From: Nannochloris sp. 'desiccata'
Lineage: Eukaryota > Chlorophyta > Trebouxiophyceae > Chlorellales > Chlorellaceae
DNA length: 64,000 bases
NCBI GenBank assembly: GCA_019044685.2
Contig: JAGTXX020000010.1
Span: forward strand, 124,001-188,000
Direction of reading: 5' to 3'
Shown piece by piece: positions 10,040-23,414 of the stretch. Made by a program: the position numbers and the translations under genes. Under the pieces are notes generated by a model, which saw nothing but the letters and a program-made list of their open reading frames with translations, was not told the DNA's origin and did not search any database. Within the stretch, counting starts at the first letter, position 1. The number at the start of each line of letters is the position of its first letter.

Positions 10040-13000
10040 ATGGCTGGCCAGCAGCCTGGACAAGGAGGCTTTGGTCAAGTATTTGGGCAACCTAGTTATC
10101 AACCGTTTGGGCAACAGCCTGCAGCAAATCCTGCACCATTTAGCTTTGGGGCTGCCCCCTCCGCTGCCCCCGCTCCAGCGACCACACCACCGCCCGGCTT
10201 TGGCTTTGGCTTTGGGCAGTCCCCAGCTCAAGCTCCTTCACAGCAACAACATCAGCAACCAGCAGGATTCGGATTTGGACAACCTCAAGCTCCTGCGTTT
10301 GGACATCAAGCAGCACCTCCACCTGCCTTTGGAGGAGCCCCAGTATTTTCAAATACAAGCACCGCTGGCAGTGGCGGGTTTAATTTTAATGCCGCAGCCC
10401 CAGCATTTACGCCTACTGCTGCACCTGCACCTCGTTCTTTTGATTTTGGCAGTGCATTAAGGAAGCAAGAACACGCTGCTGCTGCACCATCTCCAGCTCC
10501 TATAGCATTTGGATCACAAGCTCCAGGTCGTCAACAACAACACCAGCAGCAGCAACAGAACGCTGTAGAAGAGGAAGAAGAAGAAGAGTTCGACTACGAG
10601 GCAGCAAAAAGAGCAGCATTAGATGCAATGCCGTCTTTTCAAGGCACTGGTGGAGGCAGCTCTGCTGCTGCACCGCCAAAGTCTATTCAGAAAAAAACAT
10701 CTTTCGGTGGTGGTGGTTTTACACGACCTCCTCCACCACCAGCTACTCGTAAAAAGCAATCTGCACAGGCCGCAGCAGCAGCACAGCAAGGTGAAGACCC
10801 GGCAGAGGTAGCACGTCGTATGCAGCGTGCTAATAGATTCGCCCCTGTTTCTGCTACACCGTCTTCTATCTCTCCACCACAAGCATCACCTCAAATGTTT
10901 ACTGTTCCTCCTGTTACATCATCTCGTCCTCCTCCTGGCCTCATTCGCCCAGCTTCCTCCAATTTTGGAGGTGATGAGGGTAGCAACATCAACGATGAAG
11001 ACGATTATGGTGGTGTTGGTGGCGGTCGTGGTCCTATTGTAGGTACTTGTGAAGATATGTGCCCTGCTTCTGAACGTGAACGACGTCAAAATATGTCAGA
11101 TATTCAAATTTTTGAACGTGTGGATCCAAACAACCCAAATCTCACTTCGGCAGAATTAGCGGTGAGGCGATTTGCTCGTACAGTAGATGACCCACATCCA
11201 TCAGAATTCCGTACTCGCGGTGCATTGACTCGTACTATGGATTACCTTAGAAGGTTATTGGATAGAACAGACGTACGCTTTGGTCTAGTACATAAATTTT
11301 TATGGGACCGATACCGTTCTATAAGACAAGATTTGTATATTCAAAATATCAGTGATGAGTTTGCTATTAATATATTTGAAGAGATTGTGAGGTTTCATGT
11401 GTTGTGTGAACACGAACTCTGTGGAGAAGATCAAAGTGGTGAGTTATTATTAAAAATTCGACCAAATTGATTATAGTTCAGTTGTTTTCCTATCATCATC
11501 AAAGTGGAGAAGGAGGAATGTATCTAGTATTTTATTAGATAACTAGTTAATTTCTTATTTATTTTCTCTCTCTCTCTTTATGCAGTCACTGATATGGAGG
11601 GTTTCAATTCGCATTTGAATATGGAACAAATGAATAAAGCTCTTATATCCCTTAATGAAATGTATAACAAAGCAGCAGCCAAAGGACGACCATCACCAAA
11701 CGGTAATGCATTGTTATTTAGTTTTTATACTAGCTTTAATACATAATATCAATTCATCGTTCCTTTTCAACACTAAGATACCAGTTATTCTAACCAACTA
11801 TCCTAAATTCCATTGTCCTGTACAGAGGCCGAATTTAGAACCTACCATTTACTTTCTTTAATGGCGCAACATGGCAAATTCAAAGGAGACCAACAAGCAT
11901 TCTTATCTACCCTACAAGCACTACGCCCAGAAGTTCGTGGATCTGCAATGGTGCAATGGGCATTGAAATTACGTGCTAATTTTGTAGCTGGAAACTTTGT
12001 GGGATTCTTTTTACTCGTACAAGAAGCGGCATACTTGCCAGCGTGTGCTGCCCACACCTATTTCCCTGCTGTGAGAGCTCGTTTCTTACGTACTCTGGCA
12101 GAGACATTAGCACCTACAGCTTCACGGCCTGCAATTGTAGAAATATCATGGCTACGTAGAGCACTTATGATGGATAGTGATGAAGAAGTAATCTCCGTAG
12201 CAGCGATACACGGTTTCACTGAAGTAACAACTGATGCTGAAACTGGAGAACCAGCGTTGTTACTAGGTAAAGGACAGTACGTAGATCCACCTCCGCCATT
12301 AATAAAGCGTTCAGCAGAGTGGATTCGTGCAAAGGCACCAGGGCTACGTAGTGTCTGTGTAGCAACGACAGCTGGAAAGCCATTGTCACCTGAAGAGACT
12401 GCTGCTCTGCGAGAACAGCAACGGAAAGCAGAACAGGCACGGCATGAAGCAGCTGCTGCAGCACGAGCTGCCGCACAAGCTGAAGAAATGCGTAGACAGC
12501 AAGCTGCTGCGGCAGCAGCAGAGGAACAACAGCGGCAACAGCAGGCGGTGTATGAAGCACAACAAAGAAAGTTCGAAGAGGAACAACGCGCTCAGCAAGT
12601 ACAAGCAGAAGTACAACGACGAGCTGAAGAAGAAGTTCAAATGCAAAGACAATTAGCAGCAGCTGCTGAAGCTCGCCGTCTCGCAGAAGAAGAAGCAGAG
12701 CGGGAACGCAAAGTGGCAGCAGAGCGTGCTGCCATTGAGGCTGCACAACGCGCAGCTGCTGAAGCCGAAGCCCGCCGATTGGAAGCCGAGAGAACACGCC
12801 GTGCAACTGAAGAAGCAGAGCGTAGGCGTCGTGAGGAGGAAGAAAGAAGGAGAGCAAAAGAACTACAACAAAAGGCAGCTGCTCTACGGGTACGTGTTTT
12901 TGAAAGAAAATATTTCGGTCGATGGGTTGCTCAAATGAGACGATTAGTAGCTGAAAGACGTCGTAACGAACGTATTGCCGCTAGTTTAAAAGCGTGTAGA

Positions 13001-14710
13001 GTTGGCATTATCCCTGGCATGGCTGAAGAAATCGCTGCTGCAGGAGCAGCCCTTGGCGATCTTGATATCGATGGAGATGCAGATAGACTAGAAAAGAAAG
13101 AAAGAAAATCAGCATTTACTAAAACATCTGGTGGTCGTGGAGCACTAGATCTTGCTTCTTTAGTGGCTCCGTTGCTTGCACAGAACAATCCTGGTGTTCA
13201 AAGTTTATTCTGGAAAGCTGCTGTCCTCGGGAGCAGCAGCAGCAGCAGCATCGGTGGTGGTGGTGGTGATAGAAGCATTGGCACTGGCACCACGACTTTG
13301 ACGTCTGACAGTTTGTTGAAATGGCTGCAGTTGCAATTATCTTGTGGGAAAGTAACTTCTTCATCTTCAGGGTCTGTTTATGTTGATGGACCTGTAGAAG
13401 TAGAGCTGCGTCGCGGTTATGATGCTCTGGGTACTGCTGTTTTGAAAACGTGTACATCAATCGTGTCCCCGGCCAATTCATTGTCTAGGGTTTCTTCTGA
13501 TGGTTCTACTTCTTTATATAAAAGTTCATTGGCTGGTGCGTCTGGTGTTATTATTGCAGCGTCTGGTGATGAAGCAGCAGCTGGTCTATCTGCTCGAAAT
13601 CTTGTTGCAGCACTGCCTGCTGCTGCGCCTGCTGTGCCGGTACTCATTGTCGCCGCGGGAGAACAGCAAGCGCAGCTCTGGTTACACACATGGCTTGAAA
13701 CCTTAGGATCAAGGCTACATAATGCGAAAGTGCATGCAATCATTGTTTCTACATCTGAAAATGGCTTGATATATTCAAAAACACAGTTAGCTCAAGGACT
13801 CAGATGGCTGGCTGCCCGGGCTCCACCTCAACCAGTGCTCGCTGTCGTTCGCCTTGAGGACGCTACTAGAGATGCACTGGCTGCTACTACAACAACATCA
13901 CCAATAGGAAAATATTCTTCTTCATTTTATTCTCTTAAAACAGCTGTTGATCTAGTGACTGCTGCAGTAAAAGAGGCCGGAGCGTCTCTGGAAGCAGCAT
14001 GGCAATGGCCTCCACCAGAGCTGGCAGAAGGAGGTCTGCGTCATTGGTACACTACAAAGACTCAAGATACTCTTCTCTCTGCTCTAGAAAACATCTCTGC
14101 TGCTGATAGTACTACTACTGAAGCTAATGCAGTTGCGATGCACTTGAGAGTGAGTGAGCTGTCTGCAGTACAACAGCCACTTGTATTGCCAGCAACAGCT
14201 CATACGAATTTTTGTACTGCATTGCGTACAGCAACTGAGCAACAGGAGGGTAGAGAGCAAAAAATACAACAACAACAACAACCACCACTACAAGATCAAC
14301 TACTTCAGCTGCGTTCTTCTAATCTTTCTCGGCAACAAAAGCGCAAATGGCGTCATTCACCAGATGGAGAGGCTGAAAGACCTAGTGGAGCTGCAGCACA
14401 TGCACGAATAAGGCAAAACTTAGTATCTTTAGAGCAGAATATTGCACTAGAACGTAGTATTGAGCGTCAATTTGATGCTGAATTAGCTGAAGCAGCAGGA
14501 GATTTCGGTGTCATCAAAAGCAATGGTGGTGGTGGCGCTGAAGATGTTGAATACAAACAAGAAGATAATGATGAGTATAATGTAGCCGTTGTATTCCCAA
14601 CTAGTCAATCCAAAGCATTACAAGAACTGAATGCTGCTTTACAACAAGAACGTAAAGCTTCTCATTCATTATGGCGTCGAATGAAGACAATGGCGACCTC
14701 GTTGTTTTAA
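10040..14710 (+). CDS. SAC3: Sac3/GANP/MCM3AP-type mRNA export protein (TREX-2 scaffold)
   Basis: Exons 10040-11438, 11586-11702 and 11826-14710 join in phase for about 1466 residues. Residues 1-150 are nucleoporin-like FG repeats (FGQ, FGFGQ, FSFG). The Sac3/GANP domain starts with GTCEDMCPASERERRQ near residue 335 and continues through all three exons (RTMDYLRRLL, KFLWDRYRSIRQDLYIQ, FRTYHLL). A long Ala/Gln/Glu/Arg coiled coil follows, then a region resembling the C-terminal half of animal GANP, and a basic coiled end. In the family this protein links the nuclear pore basket with transcription and mRNA export. CAG repeats in the coil give glutamine runs. FG repeats on the same chain match the animal and plant forms. 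Confidence 0.85.
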
Positions 14711-15383
14711 ATAAATTAAGTTCTTCTTATATATTTGGTATTGGGTTTTACCATCAATACATATAAATAAACCTAATGTAGTATCGTGTAGAATAAATTT
14801 AGATCAATTACATACCAAGTCTGTTGACAGTTTGTAAGAAGGAGACGAAAAGAAACAGCATAACAACGTGCTAACTTCTGTATTCTAACCACCGCGTGCA
14901 CAGCAGCAGCAAAGGAAATAATAATGAATCGTGAAAGGGAGGGGGGCAATGTTATTTACTTTTTAATGGAATTGTAGCGCAGTAGTAATAAGGATGATTA
15001 GCATTGAAAATGAAACTCAGAGAATGTAACTGACGCAAAATAAAGGGGAGAAAAAGAACAAGGCATTATATATTGCGTCCAGTTTTTCGCTAACGAATAC
15101 TTATGATTTACTTATAGGTATAAGATCAGTGCGGCCTAAGAAGACAGAGGTAGGAGACTAGAAAAAGAATGAGAAGTTCTTGGAGGTGTAAACTTTGGAG
15201 AAAAGATGATCAATGAAGGAGCGGTACGCTGCTGCTATTTCTGTTTTTTGTGAATGAAGTATAGCACAGACACCCATGGATAAAAAATCAAAGAAAGGAA
15301 GAAGGGGTTTTTAAGGGAGTTTTTAAAGAAAAAGAAAAATCTTGAAGAGGGGACGAGAGAGCGGTCATTTTACCACCGTTTTA
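14711..15383. other. Convergent 3' intergenic region
   Basis: This lies between the Sac3-like gene and the convergent DUR3 gene. It is AT-rich and shows no open frame of note. It contains a TTTGTAAG motif near 14830 that could act as a TGTAA poly(A) signal. Confidence 0.4.
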
Positions 15384-17945
15384 CTACTTGGCAATCACCT
15401 GCTCCTCAGGCAATTTGCCGAAAGAAGGAGAAGGGAAGACCTGCTGACCAACAGCCTCTTGTTCACCCTCGACAGGGGAGCACGTGAACAAGCCCTTGGC
15501 GATGGCACCTAGAGCTGCACGAGATTCCCAGAAGGGCAAGAAAATACCGACGGCAGTAGCAACAAAGCCCCAGATGATGGAGAGAATAACCCAGAACTGG
15601 AAGTATCCAAGACTGAATACACCAGCAGGGAGAGTGAGTAAAGGCCAGAGGAGGATAAGCACCAAAGACATTCCCCAGCAGACACGGGCCATGACCTTGG
15701 CGGCCTTGTCCATGGCTTCAGGGCCATCCTCAGGAGCGAGTTCCTTCTCGTCGGCGACACCATCCTCCTCAACGAGAGCAATCTCGCGAGTGGTCTGCCA
15801 GTCGTAGTCCTGGGGTTTCATGAAGGACATGATGGAGCAAACGATCATGGAGACAAAGATGGATGCCAAGTTACCGCCAAGCATGGGATAGTTTCCACCC
15901 AAAGTGTCAACAGAAATGGACCCTGAATAAGCCTGGGCAGTGACCAACCATACGATGAAACCACAAATGGTTCCGACAATGGCACCAGTCATGGCACCAG
16001 CAGCAGAAGCCTTCTTCCAGGTCAAGCACGCATAAATGGGGAACACAGCACCGCCGATGACGATACCCATAAAGAGATATACCCAGCCAAGGGAAAGACC
16101 AATTTCAAAGAGAACAATAGCGAGGATACCCATGAAAATCCCGAATCCAACAATACCCCAGCGAGACACCTTGATAATATCCTTACCAGTGGCCTTGGGG
16201 TTGATGTAGGTGCGGTAGATGTCATAAGAGATAAGGGAAGAGACAGCAATGAGCTCAGAGTTGGCAGTGGAGGTCACAGCCATGAGCAACATGAGAGAAA
16301 TCACCCAGGCACCAGAGGTGCCGAGGAGGTAGACGGCGGTGGCGGGGGGGACAAGACCAGAGCCGGCCTCAGCAGCGGTAAGGGGCAAGTTGGCAGCACG
16401 AGATCCAAGACCAAGAGCAGTAGCAAGAGTGAAAGGAATAGAGAACCACATTAATCCACCAAGGATGTATCCCTTCCAGGAAGCGGAAGGCTTGGAGGCA
16501 ATGGCGCCCATATAGTAAGATTGGTCAACAAACACAGTACCAAAGTTGCCAATAATATTGATGATGCCAAAGATGAGACCACCTTCGGAGAACATGGTAA
16601 GGTAAGATCCACCCTTGTTATCCTCGACAGGTCCGAGTTTCATGTCAGCAGGGGGTGGAGTGGGGTAATTGAAGGCGACAGCATCCCTGAGGTTAGTCCA
16701 GACTTTTTCAGGGGATCCAAGGACGGCATCACTGGATGCATAGACGAGCATAGAGAACAAACAGAGCATGATCAAGACGTAGAAGGAGTTGACGCAAGAA
16801 GCAATAAATGTAGCCTTGAGTCCACCGACAGCAGTGTAGAGAATAACACCGACGGGAATGAGCATGCATGCAGCATACAAGTTCATTCCAGTAAGAGCGT
16901 TCATGACGGAGGCACCTCCAAGCAAAAGCATAGCAGTAACAATAGTGTTGGTCATGATGGCAAAGACAAAAAAGACCTTGTGGGCAGTGTTACCCCAACG
17001 AGCACGGACAATTTCAAGGAGAGTGTGAGCGTTGGGTGCCTTGCGCTTGATCTCAACAGCGAGGATACCGAAGAGGATAATCTGGATGGTAGCGCCGGAA
17101 GCGTACCAGAAAGGACCAGAAACACCATATTGCCAAGCAACGTTGGAAGATTGCAGCAATGTTGCTGCCCAAGTCCACTGCAGAACGGCAATGAGAAAAA
17201 ACACAAAATGGTGAATTTGGTGCATCAAGATCACGGAAAATTAAGGGCATCTCCTCCAGCCTATCTGAATAGGTAAATTATAACAAGAAACTGACCTGAG
17301 AAACAATGACGTTGGCGATTAAACCAGTCTTGACAGTACGGCCAGCAGTGTTGAAACTCTCAGAGGTGGTGTTGGCTTTGGCGAACTTCCACTCAAGCCA
17401 GATAAGACCGGAAGTCACGAGCGAGAAGAAGACACCGAAAAGGATGACCATAACATACCCAGCAGCTGCAATCAGATTAAAAATATACTAATTGAGATAT
17501 AATGTTGGAGGAAATAGGAGGGAAGGAAGGCAGGAGGACTGCTAGCACTGCTGAACACATTGCAGTGGACGCTGGAAAAGAAAGAATGATACAACTTACT
17601 TTCAGAGAGGACGGGCTGGCCACCGAAGAAACTCGTGCAACCATCATACTGGGTGATGCCGAAGATGTTATCAGGGCCCTGCAGGGAGAAATAAGAGGTA
17701 AAAGAGGAGTTAGTGTTCAGTCATCACATGCATTGGTGCTAGTGCTACACCAGACTGGCGTTATTGCCTGTAAGCAAAGGTCCAACTATACTATCTGTAG
17801 CGTATACGATCATTTAAGCCCAAGGCTATAGAGATCACAGCGCCAGTAGAGATCCGTATCAATTGACCTAGCTAGGGCCCTAGTGTAGATTTGTAAAAAT
17901 GGGCAAAGCTAAACTTACATCTCCACCAGGGCATTGGGAGGCCAT
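15384..17945 (-). CDS. DUR3: High-affinity urea / Na+ or H+ symporter DUR3
   Basis: Four exons (17945-17919, 17678-17600, 17465-17296, 17177-15384) join in phase to give about 689 residues, the usual DUR3 length. The N-terminus is short and leads into many hydrophobic segments, about 15 membrane helices, typical of the solute:sodium symporter family. Motifs include [17 protein letters not shown] near the N-terminus, [15 protein letters not shown] and the [19 protein letters not shown] helix. The last 100 residues hold an acidic cytosolic segment and two more helices. It acts at the plasma membrane to import urea. It lies divergently 1.46 kb from urea carboxylase, so the transporter and the first enzyme may share regulation; nitrogen control is inferred from the pathway and no site was identified. 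Confidence 0.92.
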
Positions 17946-19403
17946 CTTTAAGACAAACTAGACTAAATGTCCCAAGGTATAAACTTTATTCAAGATGTTT
18001 CAAAAACAACAAGGACAATGGTGGGTGATTGGCTCCTTTTCATCGAATTTGGCGCGCCAGCGAATTGAAGTCCATGTTTGACCCGGGCACGTGTGGCACG
18101 TGCTGACATAAATCACTTACCCTCAGACGCCCAAACCTGCTCACCTCGATGCCGTTGATGTTCGAGTTTATCGATGACTTTCTCGCTATCTTCACGGAGA
18201 CTGGAAACATCGGAATTACTGGGAAATGCTCTTGTTTGTTTCAATCAATCGAAATGGCTTGCAATGGCAGATCAGACACTAAGCCGAGCAAGGAGCTGGA
18301 ACACCATGAAAACATTAAAGACTGACCTAAGTGCCACGTCTATGAGAGCTAGAGGTGAGGGAAGGTTGCCTGCGTCGCAAAGTTGCACTGTCCACTAAAT
18401 TTCAACGCCCCCTCCTGCGGGCAGTTTTAGCAGTTTTATAGCATTGCAACAAGGAGAAAAGTTCCAAAGGACTCCAGAGTGTTAAAGATTTGGTTGCTAT
18501 TTTTCAGTTTGTTTTAATTGTATTTACCTCAATCCTATTATTGTGGCTTTCGAGTAGATTTAAGGGCTACTACTGCTGCTGCAAGGAAAAGCCTTATTGG
18601 CTGCCTAAAACCCGCCACTAACGCTGCAGCCATACCGTGTGATTCCTCACATCCAGCGTGCAGAGACGTTATCAAGACGTTACTATTGTAAACTGTAGCA
18701 GTACTAAAGCCAATGAATTTTATGCTATGAACAATAAACAGTTGTTACTATGAACAATATTAATTGTCTATGTCTATATCTACTCAGCATTTTGTTTATT
18801 CTTTCAGGTTTCTAGTAATTGTAAGTAGAGGTCTCGGTCCATATCACAGATAGGCAATTAAACCAGTGTCTCTAGACACCTACACACCGGAACTTTCTGC
18901 ATAATCCAGAAATCGTGGGCAAGTGAGGGTAAGTGCATTTTTATGAAAGATGCATGAGTCATCAGCTGTTCCGCATCATGCCATGGTTCATCATGGCATG
19001 TGGGTGCTCAGCACCGTGCTGCTTCTGGACGAGGGCTTTAAAATTTGAGCTTTTAAATTCGAATTAGTTAGCGCTTTTTTAAGCTATTACAGCTTACATA
19101 TTGTATCATCATTCAGGTTAAGGAGGGTTCTGAGTGTGCGGCTCCAACTTTGGAGTGTTATTTAATCAGTTGTCATCGATCGAGGGCTACATCTGCCCTT
19201 TTCAAATCAAGGTATAGTCGTTGATACGAGCATCTTCATAATTAGAGGATGTCGTCATCCATATATTATGCAGTGCATTTGCTTAAGTACTTGACGAATT
19301 CCACAAATGGGTACCCCATGTCATGCCGCTGTCTGAAACATGGCTTCTAGCTTGCTATGCAGACTATTGATACCTTGATCTGCAGATTGCGAAGTTTTCA
19401 ATC
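17946..19403. promoter_or_regulatory. Divergent DUR3 / urea carboxylase intergenic region
   Basis: This 1.46-kb region must contain promoters for both urea genes. No defined regulatory motif could be assigned by eye. It contains a dispersed repeat at 18853-18943, and a short block near 18189-18210 (CTTCACGGAGACT) that recurs near 51081. Confidence 0.45.
18853..18943 (+). repeat. Dispersed repeat, same orientation as 45205-45297
   Basis: About 90 bases match 45205-45297 with few differences. Both contain CCAGTGTCTCTAGACACC, an internal palindrome, and end in GTGAGGGTAAGTGCATTTTT. No coding potential. Confidence 0.7.
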
Positions 19404-22400
19404 ATGGCTATCACTAAACTGTTAATTGCCAATCGAGGTGAAATCTCATGCCGTGCTCAAAAGGCATGTGCAGACCTCTCATTACCCTGCGTGGCTGTTT
19501 TCACTGAGCCCGATGCGATGTCTCTTCACGTCCTCAACGCTCAAGAGTCTGTATGTCTCGGCAAATCTCCCAAAGAGTACCTCAATGCTGACCGCATATT
19601 AGAAGTCTGCAAGGAGACGGGTGCGGACGCAGTCTTCCCCGGCTATGGCTTCCTCTCTGAGAATGCCGAGTTTTCCGAGCGCTGTGAAGCTGCAGGCATT
19701 GCTTTCATTGGTCCTACTGGTGAAACTATGCGTCAATTCTCCCAAAAGCATACTGCTCGTGAACTTGCAGAAAAGGCGGGTGTCCCCGTTCTGCCTGGAA
19801 CCAGTCTCTTGACTTCCGGAGAAGAAGCTTTAGAAGCTGCCAAAACCATTGGATTACCTGTTTTATTGAAAGCAACTGGTGGTGGTGGTGGTATTGGTAT
19901 CCATATGTGCCGTACTGAAGAAGAAGTTGCACAGAATTTTGCTTCTGCTGCTCGTCAGGGTGCTGCTGCCTTCGGTGATGCAGGAGTATTTGTTGAGAAA
20001 TATGTTGAGCATGCTCGCCACATTGAGATTCAAATTTTTGGTGATGGACAAGGTACTATTGTCACCTTCCCTGAGCGTGAATGCTCTATTCAGGTATCTG
20101 GAAGAAGAAGTTTTTAAATTGTGCTTCTCCTTTTTCTCTGGCAATCTATATATCTAATCCTTTACTTCTTCTTCTTCTTCTTCTTCCTCTACCAATTTCT
20201 TACAGCGTCGCCACCAAAAAGTTCTCGAAGAAACTCCTTCTCCCTTTGTCTCTGCTCGCCCTGAGATCCGTGCCGCTCTTCGTGATGCTGCTTCTCGTCT
20301 TGGTTCTGCAATTAAATATCGCTCCGCTGGTACAGTTGAGTTCATTTTGGATGATGAAACTGGTCTCTTCTATTTTTTAGAAGTGAATACCCGTCTTCAA
20401 GTGGAACACGGTATCACTGAAATGGTCAGTGGAGTCGATCTCGTGTGCTGGCAATTCCAGTTGCAAGGTGCTCCTAGGCCTGCTGGCATCGATGCCCGTG
20501 CTGTGCTCCCTACCGATCTTGCTGCTATCGACATTGAGCCTACTGGGCATGCTATTGAAGTACGTGTCTGTGCTGAAGATCCTGCCAATGACTATCGTCC
20601 ATGTACTGGTACTCTCGGTGAGGTAGCATGGCCTCAAAATGCTCGTGTTGATACCTGGGTAGAAACGGGATCTGAAGTACCTGCCTACTATGATTCTCTG
20701 CTTGCAAAAGTGATGGTGCACTGCCCTGAGGGACGTGAAGCATCTACTGTTGCAATGATATCTGCTTTGGATTCCACCTACTTGCGTGGTGTAACTACAA
20801 ATTTGGAATTGCTCCGTGAAATTGTCGCTGCTAAGAAATATGCTGCTGGTGCGACCACAACTAAATTTCTCGAAGGGTTCCCTTATGTAGCTCATTCTAT
20901 TCAAGTTGTAGAACCTGGATTAATGACTACTGTACAAGATTACCCTGGCCGTGTTGCTAAATGGGCTGTTGGTGTCCCTCCTTCTGGGCCCATGGATGAT
21001 TTGTCCCACCGCTTGGCAAATGCCATTGTCGGGAATGCAGACAACGCAGCAGCACTGGAAGTAACTCTGTCTGGACCTACTCTTAAATTCTTGGCACCTG
21101 GAGTTGTTGCTGTATGTGGTGCTGAAGCACCTGTGACTGTCGATGGCGTGGCTGTGCCTCAGTGGCAATCATTCAAGGTCGAGGCGGGACAGCTTGTGAA
21201 AGTTGGCGCCACCTCTGGTGGGTCCCGTACTTATATTGCTATCGCTGGTGGAGTTGATGTACCTGAATATTTGGGTTCTAAATCTACATTTCCTGGTGCT
21301 GTTATGGGTGGACATCAGGGTCGTGCTTTGCGTGCTGGCGATATGCTGCCTATGGGTTTGACTAAAACACCAGCAGCTGTCGGCGCCCAAGTCCCCATAG
21401 CATGGCGCCCTGTTGCCCCTGCTGCTGATGCACCCTGGGAAGTTGCTGTACTTCCTGGTCCTCAAGCAGATCCTGATTACTTCACTCGTGAAGATGTCAA
21501 GACTTTCTTCTCTACAACTTTTAAGGTGCACCACAACTCAAATCGTTTGGGTATCCGTCTTGATGGTCCTCGCCCTCAGTTTGCTCGTGAAGGTGGTGGT
21601 GAAGGTGGATCTCATCCTTCAAATGTCTTGGATCACGTCTATGCTATTGGTACTATCAATTATACTGGCGATATGCCTGTCGTGCTCACGGTTGATGGTC
21701 CTTCTCTCGGTGGATTTGCATGCCCGGCAACTATTCTTACCACTGAACAGTGGAAGATGGGACAAGTACGCCCTGGTGATGGTATTATCTTCAAGGCAAC
21801 TACAATTGAAGCTGGTGTTGCTGCTCGTCTTGGCACTGATAAGCTGGTGCAGCTCGTGTGCTCTGTTGGCCGTGGTGAAATGAGCGGTGCTGATGCCGAA
21901 GGAGCTCTTGCTGGCTTTGCTCCTCAGCTGCCTCCTTGCCCTCCTACCCAGGCAATTCTTTGGGAAATGCCTGCTGAAGGATCTCACCCTGGTGCTATTT
22001 TACGTCTTGCTGGTGACCGCTATGTTTTCTTGGAGTGGGGACCCATGGAGCTTGATCTTAACTTGCGTGTCCGTGTGCAACAATTCGAAGACTGGCTGGC
22101 TGCAGCTGCTGTATCTGGTGTTATTGAAACTTCTCCTGGGGTCCGTTCTGTCATGATTGAATATGATCAACGTGTATTACCTCTCACTGATCTTATTGAG
22201 TTGATCAAGAGGGCAGAAGCTGAAATGGTTCCATCTGCAGAAGTCAAAATGCCTGTCCGTATAGTGCACCTACCCATGGCCTTCGATGATAAATGGAACA
22301 AAGAAGCCATCTCTCGTTACACTCGTTCTGTCCGCCCTGAAGCTCCCTATTTACCTTCCAATATCGAATTTATCGCCAAGAACAATGGCTTGCAAGGTGA

Positions 22401-23232
22401 CCCTCTTGACGCAGTCCATAAAGTTGTCTTCGATGCTTCCTACATGGTAATGGGCCTTGGTGATGTCTATCTTGGCGCACCTTGTGCTGTTCCTGTCGAT
22501 CCTCGTCACCGTCTTGTTGTTCCCAAGTACAATCCTGCTCGTACCTTCACCCCAGAGGGCGCTGTGGGCATTGGAGGTGTGTTTATGTGTATTTATGGAA
22601 TGGATTCACCTGGTGGATATCAATTAATTGGGCGCACTTTACCTATTTGGAACTCATTTACCCGAGCTGGACCATTTGAAAAGAATAAACCTTGGTTGTT
22701 GCGTAATTTTGACCAAGTTCGCTACTATGAAGTGAGCGAAGATGAATTGGAGCAACTGAGAACTGATTTCAAAAATGGTCGTTTGGATTTAAAGATCGAG
22801 AATGACGTCTTGGATATGACGAAATATAATGCTATGATTGAAGAAACAAAAGAAGAAGTCGCTGTGATGCGTGCTACACAGGCTGCAGCTATGGCTGAAC
22901 AGATGGCTATCGATGTTGAGCAGCTCGCTCGCATCGATTCAAAAGCTTCTTTGCCTGTTTCTTCCTCTATGGCGAGCATGGGTGGTGAAGGAGGAGACGA
23001 TCCGTATATTGGCCGTGACGGTGAAGCTGTACGTGCTGCTGTTACTGGGACAGTTTGGGAAGTCAAGGCTGAAATTGGACAACAGGTGGCGGTGGGCGAT
23101 ACATTGCTTGTTCTTGAAGCAATGAAGATGGAGTATGCTGTAGTGGCTACCAGTGCTGGTAAGGTAGTAGATATCGCAGTAGGCTCGGGAGATATGGTGC
23201 AGCAAGGTGCTTCTCTTTGTTTAGTAGAGTAA
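19404..23232 (+). CDS. DUR1: Urea carboxylase (biotin-dependent, ATP-hydrolysing)
   Basis: Exons 19404-20093 and 20206-23232 join in phase 0 to give about 1238 residues. Order: biotin carboxylase N-domain (LLIANRGEISCRAQKAC), ATP-grasp (KATGGGGGIGIHMC, ERECSIQRRHQKV, FLEVNTRLQVEHGITE), biotin carboxylase C-domain, KipA/KipI-like urea carboxyltransferase domains (about 510-1010; TVQDYPGR, PPSGPMDD) and a biotinyl domain with the acceptor lysine in EAMKME near residue 1200. It converts urea, ATP and bicarbonate to allophanate in the cytosol. The allophanate hydrolase is not fused to it, as in green algae and unlike yeast Dur1,2. The single intron contains a CTT microsatellite. Confidence 0.95.
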
Positions 23233-23414
23233 TGTTGAAGATTATTGCGTAAATATCTCAAATTTGGAAACTCAATTTTACTTTTTTAAATAGCTTTGAT
23301 CTTTTGATTTTTTTATTTTTCTCTAAAGTGCTATCTTCTTTCTTATTCTCTTTTCCTTTTATGAAATTAAATAATAGTATAGTTTGTTACTCTAAAACGC
23401 ACTTCATCAATAAA

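Noticed and set aside
12216..12857. Minus-strand frame of 213 codons, Leu/Val-rich
   Set aside because: Antisense of the Ala/Gln/Arg coiled coil of the Sac3-like protein; low-complexity artefact.
16521..17276. Long plus-strand open frame of 251 codons
   Set aside because: It is the antisense shadow of the DUR3 coding exon, which has clear transporter helices and splice sites.
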